The position numbers were made by a program, and so were the translations under genes. This document shows, piece by piece, positions 7,728 through 11,765 of a stretch of 11,765 bases of DNA. Under the pieces are notes generated by a model, which had not been told where the DNA came from, made no database searches, and saw nothing but the letters and a program-made list of their open reading frames with translations. Numbering within the stretch: the first letter of the stretch is position 1; each line of letters opens with the position of its first letter. The DNA is from Clostridia bacterium (GTDB lineage Bacteria; Bacillota; Clostridia; Christensenellales; DTU072), in assembly GCA_028701415.1 (NCBI GenBank), contig JAQVQU010000006.1, forward strand, positions 1-11,765, given 5' to 3'.

Positions 7728-8567
7728 ATGAGTAGATTCGTTAAATCAATTTTAACTGGTCAAGACACTGTGGATGGAGCAGGCGTTAAACTGAAGCGAA
7801 TATTAAACAATAAAACCGCTATAGCATTTGACCCCTTTTTAATGTTGGATTCCTTCGATTCAAAAAATCCCTACGAATATATCAAAGGTTTTCCTTGGCA
7901 CCCACATAGAGGGATAGAAACCATAACTTATTTAATAAAAGGGGAGATTGAACATGGAGATAGCCTTGGCAATAAAGGGAAAATTTCCTCAGGTTCCTGC
8001 CAATGGATGACTGCAGGGTCGGGGATCCTTCACTGGGAAATGCCCCTGCCCTCCGAACATTTTTTAGGAATACAAATATGGCTGAATCTTCCGAGAAAAG
8101 ATAAATACGTTCTACCAAAATATTTTGACATTAACGGAGAGATTATTCCAGAAGTTAAGAATGAATCTTCTTGTGTAAAGATAATATCCGGAAGTTATAA
8201 AGATATTTCTGGTCCCACTTTTGGGGAATATCTGAAATTACTCTTTTTAGACATCAGTCTGACACCCGGGGCCACTTGGGAGATTGATTTGGATTCAGAT
8301 AATACTTGTTTTATATATATTGTTGATGGAGACATATATTTAGGAGAAAAGGTTGTATCTAGATATGAAAGAGGGAGAGTTCTTCTTTTCAGCCAGGGCC
8401 CAAATCTAAAGGTTTCCTCTTCCAAATCGGGGGTAAGATTTCTACTCTTTTCTGCTAAACCCCTTAATGAGCCTATCGCTTGGGGAGGGCCAATAGTAAT
8501 GAACTCCAAGGAAGAGCTTAATGCCGCTTTCGAGGAATTAGACCAAGGGACCTTTATTAAACATTGA
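7728..8567 (+). CDS. Pirin-family cupin protein
   Basis: A 279-residue bicupin of the pirin family. The four metal ligands known from human pirin are all present: H58 and H60 in WHPHRG, H102 and E104 in GILHWEMP. The family segments GIETITYL (62-69), HGDSLG (76-81) and MTAGSGI (94-100) surround them. Bacterial pirins bind a single metal, usually iron, and some have quercetin dioxygenase activity; others act as redox-linked regulators of enzymes. The sequence does not say which applies. The start lies one base after the nitroreductase stop, and no ribosome site sits at normal distance: the nearest strong one, AGGAGG at 7695-7700, is 27 bases upstream. Translation is therefore probably coupled to the gene before. 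No terminator is evident after the stop. Confidence 0.9.
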   Translation: MSRFVKSILTGQDTVDGAGVKLKRILNNKTAIAFDPFLMLDSFDSKNPYEYIKGFPWHPHRGIETITYLIKGEIEHGDSLGNKGKISSGSCQWMTAGSGILHWEMPLPSEHFLGIQIWLNLPRKDKYVLPKYFDINGEIIPEVKNESSCVKIISGSYKDISGPTFGEYLKLLFLDISLTPGATWEIDLDSDNTCFIYIVDGDIYLGEKVVSRYERGRVLLFSQGPNLKVSSSKSGVRFLLFSAKPLNEPIAWGGPIVMNSKEELNAAFEELDQGTFIKH

Positions 8568-8593
8568 GGCCCGTTTATAGTTCGCTACTAATC

Positions 8594-8622
8594 TACAAAC
8601 TACTATTTTTTTGTGATATAAT
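8594..8622 (+). promoter_or_regulatory. Extended -10 promoter of desulfoferrodoxin-rubredoxin unit
   Basis: A perfect TATAAT at 8617-8622 is preceded by TG one base upstream (TGATATAAT), the extended -10 form. The -35 region at 17-base spacing (TACAAA, 8594-8599) is poor, which an extended -10 can tolerate. The predicted start near 8629 gives a leader of about 25 bases. An inverted repeat overlaps the -10 (see next entry). Confidence 0.55.
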
Positions 8623-8636
8623 TATCTTAATAATTA
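8619..8636. promoter_or_regulatory. Inverted repeat, possible operator over the dfx promoter
   Basis: A perfect 7-base inverted repeat, TAATTAT (8619-8625) and ATAATTA (8630-8636), is separated by CTTA. It covers the -10 element and the predicted transcription start, where a repressor would block initiation. It resembles Fur/PerR-type A/T-rich sites in composition but not in spacing (theirs is 7-1-7). In DNA this A/T-rich it may be chance. Confidence 0.25.
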
Positions 8637-8654
8637 ATAAAAGGAGAGATGAAA

Positions 8655-9047
8655 ATGGCAAAAGCAAGACAAAATTTTTATATTTGTGAAATATGCGGTA
8701 ATATTGTAGGTTTGATTAATGATGCAGGAATTCCTCTTGTTTGTTGTGGAGAAGAGATGAAGGAATTGATTCCTAATGGAGTTGAAGCCAAAACCGACTA
8801 TCATATTCCTTCGGTTTCGATAGCTGGAAATTTAGTTAACGTAAAGATAGGTTCTTTACCTCATCCAATGACAGAACAGCATCATATTAGTTGGGTATAT
8901 CTACAAACAGAAAAGGGAGGTCAAAGAAAAATTCTCAAACCCGGTCAGGAACCTGTTCTTAATTTTGCACTTACCGAAGATGACAGCCCTGAAATTGCAT
9001 ACGCTTATTGTACTCTTCACGGACTGTGGAAATCAGATATAAAATAA
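8655..9047 (+). CDS. dfx: Desulfoferrodoxin (two-iron superoxide reductase)
   Basis: A 130-residue cytoplasmic superoxide reductase that turns superoxide into hydrogen peroxide without making oxygen. The N-terminal desulforedoxin domain has its Fe(Cys)4 ligands C11, C14, C30 and C31. The catalytic Fe(His)4Cys centre has H50, H70, H76, C119 and H122, the last two in YCTLHGLWK. This is the two-centre form. The usual Glu-Lys pair directly before the first histidine (EKH) is D48-Y49 here, so the lysine thought to steer superoxide is missing. I chose ATG at 8655, eight bases after AGGAG (8642-8646); an ATG at 8649 is too close to it. Rubredoxin, a usual electron donor, follows after 20 bases. Confidence 0.93.
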   Translation: MAKARQNFYICEICGNIVGLINDAGIPLVCCGEEMKELIPNGVEAKTDYHIPSVSIAGNLVNVKIGSLPHPMTEQHHISWVYLQTEKGGQRKILKPGQEPVLNFALTEDDSPEIAYAYCTLHGLWKSDIK

Positions 9048-9067
9048 TTAAACGGAGGAAATAGAAA

Positions 9068-9229
9068 ATGAAAAAATATTTATGTGAATTGTGCGGTTAT
9101 GTATATGATGAAGCAGATGGCGATCCAGATAGCGGGATAGCCCCTGGTACTAAATGGGAGGATGTCCCCGAAGATTGGGAATGTCCTGTGTGTGGTGCTG
9201 CTAAATCAGAATTTAAAGAGATAGAATAA
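9068..9229 (+). CDS. Rubredoxin
   Basis: A 53-residue one-iron electron carrier, full length for the family. The Fe(Cys)4 ligands are C6 and C9 (CELCGYVYD) and C39 and C42 (CPVCG), with the typical aromatic and acidic residues between them (GTKWEDVPEDW). The ribosome site GGAGG at 9054-9058 is nine bases before the ATG. It follows desulfoferrodoxin by 20 bases and shares its terminator, so it most likely passes electrons to the superoxide reductase, and perhaps to other redox partners. Confidence 0.96.
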   Translation: MKKYLCELCGYVYDEADGDPDSGIAPGTKWEDVPEDWECPVCGAAKSEFKEIE

Positions 9230-9249
9230 TCTAATATCAAAGAACTTAC

Positions 9250-9275
9250 AGCGGAGATTTTTCTCCGCTTTTTTT
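9250..9275 (+). terminator. Rho-independent terminator after rubredoxin
   Basis: A perfect 8-base-pair stem (AGCGGAGA with TCTCCGCT) around a TTTT loop, followed by a run of T residues to 9275. It lies 20 bases after the rubredoxin stop and separates the redox unit from the second symporter. Confidence 0.92.
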
Positions 9276-9370
9276 GCATTTATGCCAAAAACCTAGCACT
9301 ATCTCAAATTTTGCATTTACTTTTAAGATTAACATTTCTATTTCGTTTAATGTATCACTTATATCCTATA

Positions 9371-9399
9371 TTGACACTTATCTATTTTAATGCCAAAAT
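9371..9399 (+). promoter_or_regulatory. Candidate sigma-A promoter for second symporter
   Basis: A perfect -35 TTGACA (9371-9376) and a -10 CAAAAT (9394-9399; four of six bases match) are 17 bases apart, with TG placed correctly for an extended -10 (9391-9392). The predicted leader is about 30 bases and contains the AGGAGG ribosome site at 9424-9429. The stretch 9276-9370 shows nothing else I can support. Confidence 0.58.
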
Positions 9400-9435
9400 T
9401 AGTTTATCCGTATTATATCTATAAGGAGGAAATAT

Positions 9436-11310
9436 ATGAGAGCAGGATCTTCGACTATAATCAATGATCCCATTGAAGCTACAAGAGTGAAACAGTTCAA
9501 TAAAAATAAGTGGTTTTTCTCGATTGGTGGAATAGGCAGAGACATGTCCTACCAGCTTATCAATGCTTTCTTACTTACTTATGTACAATTTGGGGTCTCG
9601 CTTGAGCTAATTCAATTCACCACCTTAAGTATCATTATCGGTGTTGGGGGACGCCTTTGGGATGCTGTTAATGACCCTATTATGGGCGCAATAATTGAAG
9701 GATCGCACCTTAAATGGGGCAAGTTTAAGCCATGGATTCTTATAGGTGCTATTGGCTGCGGGGCAATTATTATTTTAATGTTCACTCTTAGGGTGTTTAC
9801 CGGCTGGGCTTTTGTCGCATTTTTAGTTGTAGCATACCTTTTATGGGAATCAACCTACACTATGAATGACATTGGCTATTGGGCCATGCTTCCTTCCCTA
9901 TCTTCAAAAGAAAAGGAGAGAAATCAAGTAACAATGCTAACCGTAATATTTGCGGGCTTAGGTGCATTTATTGGACAAGGTTTGATCACTTTCTTTACTC
10001 CAGGTAATGTTGTTGTTGGATATAGAAATATGTCAATAATTATTGTCGCTTCCCTAATCTTGTGTCAAGCCTTAACTACATTTTTTGTTAAGGAAACTCC
10101 GAGGACAGAAGCGGAAAAACAATCGACCATTTCTCTTAAAAAAATGTGGAAAACAATAAAAAACAATGATCAATTACTGTGGATGGCTTTTTCTCTAGTT
10201 TGTTATAGTGTCGGAAGTGGACTACTAGTTGCCCTAGCATACAACCTCTATTATCTTGAGGTAGGCTATGATAATCAAGCTTTTTACTTCATTGTTATTT
10301 TTGGTGTTTGCAGTATAGCTGCAAATGCTCTGTATACCCTTCTTGCAAACAAATTAGGAAGAAAAAAACTTCAGCTTTTAAGCGCATCTCTTGCAATCTT
10401 AGGGTACATTGGCGTTGCTATGCTTGGGTGGACTTCAATTTTACCTTTCAACATTCTCACTCTTGCCTTATTTGGAGTTCTAATATTCACTGGTCAAACC
10501 TTATTCTATATGGCGACAATTATAAATATGACAAATTGTGTAGAATACAATGAATACAAACAAGGGGAGAGAAATGAAGCTGTTGTATCAACTCTTAGAC
10601 CTCTTGTTGCAAAGTTTTCTTCCGCCCTTCAATATGGGGTTGTCACCCTTGTACTTGCAGCCTCTGGTATATACATTTTAAGCCAAAATATTTCTACTAT
10701 GGAATCACAAAAGAATTTTCTTTCCGGGATAAAAACCTCTTCTGAACAAATAGCTTATCTAAGTGATATTCAAGATTACTTTGAAATATATGAGCTTGCT
10801 CAAGACAAGGAAGTCGCAAATCAGCAAATCGAAACTTTAATAGCAGAAGATGGGTTAACTCAATATCAGCTTAAAGTATCCTACCTACAATCACTTGCAG
10901 ATTGTAAAATTTTCCGCACCTCATATATCAATGGAGAACAAGTAGGTGAGCCAGTCGACCTCGGGACATGGAAAAACCTTGCAAGCGAATCCTTGTTATC
11001 TGATAGTGGAACAACAACTTATTTATACTCCATGGAACTGATTGACGGAGGTTATAATGCTGCGAATCTCAACTTCAAAACAGAAGGAACAATTGCGATG
11101 AGATTATGGATGCGAATTGCCGTTTGTGGACTTCCCATCATTCTTATCGCCGCTGCATGGCTAATTCAAAATAAAAAGTTCAAGATTGACGAAAAATATT
11201 ACAACGAAATGTTAGTAACCCTTGCCCAGAGACATTCAGAAGCTGAACAGAAGATCTCAACTGAAGAATCCTCTGTAGAAAACAACTCCAGCGAGGAAAG
11301 CGAAAATTAA
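9436..11310 (+). CDS. GPH-family cation symporter with large outer insert
   Basis: A 624-residue relative of the glycoside-pentoside-hexuronide symporters, clearly longer than the usual 450-500. GPH features are WDAVNDPIMG (75-84), KWGKFKPW (93-100) and CVEYNEYKQGERNEA (368-382). After the eleventh helix (about 400-416) a hydrophilic stretch of roughly 138 residues (418-555) intervenes before the last helix (about 557-577). With the usual topology that stretch lies outside the cell. It begins with a probable helical part and continues with a Tyr, Gly, Asp and Thr-rich part that may be a small beta domain. The tail (578-624) is acidic and probably cytoplasmic. AGGAGG at 9424-9429 fixes the start. 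The gene has its own promoter and terminator and is a paralogue, not a copy, of the symporter at 2382-3848. The substrate is unknown. Confidence 0.85.
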   Translation: MRAGSSTIINDPIEATRVKQFNKNKWFFSIGGIGRDMSYQLINAFLLTYVQFGVSLELIQFTTLSIIIGVGGRLWDAVNDPIMGAIIEGSHLKWGKFKPWILIGAIGCGAIIILMFTLRVFTGWAFVAFLVVAYLLWESTYTMNDIGYWAMLPSLSSKEKERNQVTMLTVIFAGLGAFIGQGLITFFTPGNVVVGYRNMSIIIVASLILCQALTTFFVKETPRTEAEKQSTISLKKMWKTIKNNDQLLWMAFSLVCYSVGSGLLVALAYNLYYLEVGYDNQAFYFIVIFGVCSIAANALYTLLANKLGRKKLQLLSASLAILGYIGVAMLGWTSILPFNILTLALFGVLIFTGQTLFYMATIINMTNCVEYNEYKQGERNEAVVSTLRPLVAKFSSALQYGVVTLVLAASGIYILSQNISTMESQKNFLSGIKTSSEQIAYLSDIQDYFEIYELAQDKEVANQQIETLIAEDGLTQYQLKVSYLQSLADCKIFRTSYINGEQVGEPVDLGTWKNLASESLLSDSGTTTYLYSMELIDGGYNAANLNFKTEGTIAMRLWMRIAVCGLPIILIAAAWLIQNKKFKIDEKYYNEMLVTLAQRHSEAEQKISTEESSVENNSSEESEN

Positions 11311-11334
11311 CCTAAAAAATAATGTTATTTATCT

Positions 11335-11364
11335 AAAAAGGGAGTCGTTATGCGGCTCCTTTTT
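11335..11364 (+). terminator. Rho-independent terminator after second symporter
   Basis: GAGTCG (11342-11347) pairs with CGGCTC (11353-11358), with one G-U pair, and the stem is extended outward by A/T pairs with a small bulge. A T-tract follows (11360-11364). It starts about 25 bases after the stop codon. The run of A residues before the stem means it could also work on the opposite strand. Confidence 0.78.
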
Positions 11365-11417
11365 CCTCTTGCGGGCATGTTTTCTTATTTATTATGTAAA
11401 ATTATTTTTAAAGAATC

Positions 11418-11700
11418 TCAAATCCATACCAGCGAGATAATCGCGTAACCTGCAGTCAAGGTTAGTGACATAAATGAGATACTTATTTACATAAATTCAC
11501 TGACTTTTGCATTGTGCCCCAATCAACAAAGCATTCCAATCTACAGAACCAACAATTTTGTTGATTGGCAAAGCACCAAAAACAACATATATTACTGCAG
11601 AAATAAAAGCTGTATATGCTCTATATTTGGTGATAATCAACAGAAGAATAAATGTTATGAAAAACAGTATTATAGCAATAACATATCTTTTTTCCGTCAT
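11418..11700 (-). pseudogene. Probable relic of an SLC13/ArsB-type membrane transporter
   Basis: From an ATG at 11700 (minus strand), with GGAG at 11708-11711 as ribosome site, an open frame encodes two hydrophobic segments and the stretch GSVDWNALLIG, typical of the N-terminus of SLC13/ArsB/NhaD-like permeases, then stops at 11497 after 67 residues. Intact members have over 400. One frame over, the bases directly after the break read GTM, as in the family motif LLMIAGTMG, which suggests a one-base frameshift near 11512. Further on (11471-11418) a short frame MSLTLTAGYAIISLVWI followed by a stop resembles the last helix of such a transporter. Most of the middle would be deleted. The N-terminal family match is from memory and moderately sure; the C-terminal scrap is tentative. 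The rest of 11365-11765 holds nothing else I can support. Confidence 0.45.
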
Positions 11701-11765
11701 TCTTCATCTCCATTTTATGAAACTTGATCCCTTATATACCTTCTCTTTTAAAATTGTATTATAAA

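Noticed and set aside
8568..8612. Terminator hairpin after pirin, before the T-run at 8606-8612
   Set aside because: Only a weak five-base A/T-rich pairing (TAGTT with AACTA) over a long loop could be drawn.
8611..8628. Rex-type operator (TTGTGA half-site) at the dfx promoter
   Set aside because: Only one half-site is present; the partner half (TATCTT) matches the expected TCACAA at only two of six bases.
8619..8636. PerR box
   Set aside because: The inverted repeat arms are four bases apart rather than one, so it was kept only as an unassigned possible operator.
9282..9398. Direct repeat ATGCCAAAA at 9282-9290 and 9390-9398 as paired regulatory sites
   Set aside because: Nine bases in A/T-rich DNA; the second copy is explained by the extended -10 element, and no third copy was seen.
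11507..11764. Plus-strand open frames near the right end
   Set aside because: They lack ribosome sites and are antisense to the better supported permease relic.
1..11765. tRNA, rRNA, CRISPR arrays, insertion sequences, phage or toxin-antitoxin genes
   Set aside because: None was found on reading both strands: no repeat arrays, transposase-like frames or cloverleaf-type sequence.

Overview
The window looks like chromosomal DNA from a low-GC, strictly anaerobic member of the Bacillota, probably class Clostridia. The evidence is strong AGGAGG-type ribosome binding sites, A/T-rich sigma-A-like promoters, short U-tract terminators, an oxygen-sensitive anaerobic sulfatase maturase, and a desulfoferrodoxin-rubredoxin pair. 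The lineage is inferred from gene content and style; no marker gene is present.

Layout from left to right. (1) Positions 46-1296 (+): a membrane-embedded M28-family zinc peptidase, closed by a clear terminator. (2) Positions 1387-3848 (-): a two-gene unit of a GPH-family sugar:cation symporter whose last codons overlap (ATGA) the start of a lipoprotein of unknown family. (3) Diverging from it across a 218-base promoter region, 4067-7075 (+): a sulfatase with an N-terminal five-helix membrane domain, followed 39 bases later by its probable activating enzyme, a radical-SAM anaerobic sulfatase-maturating enzyme. (4) Positions 7166-8567 (+): a nitroreductase-family flavoprotein and a pirin, one base apart. 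(5) Positions 8655-9229 (+): desulfoferrodoxin (superoxide reductase) and a 53-residue rubredoxin, with their own promoter and terminator. (6) Positions 9436-11310 (+): a second GPH-family symporter with an unusual extracytoplasmic insert of about 138 residues before its last helix. (7) Positions 11365-11765: no intact gene, but on the minus strand what looks like the relic of an SLC13/ArsB-type transporter reduced to its N-terminus and perhaps a scrap of its C-terminus.

The genes suggest a small locus for a sulfated substrate. The maturase would convert the sulfatase cysteine to formylglycine in the cytoplasm, the sulfatase would work outside the membrane while anchored by its helices, and a GPH symporter (perhaps helped by its lipoprotein partner) would import the desulfated product. 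The neighbouring redox genes fit oxygen and superoxide defence in an anaerobe. The substrate cannot be read from the sequence.

The points most worth a second look are the LtaS-like membrane topology of a formylglycine-type sulfatase, an Asn in place of the usual His in its GKWHLG motif, the large outer domain in the second symporter beside a separate lipoprotein coupled to the first, and the replacement of the superoxide reductase lysine by tyrosine.
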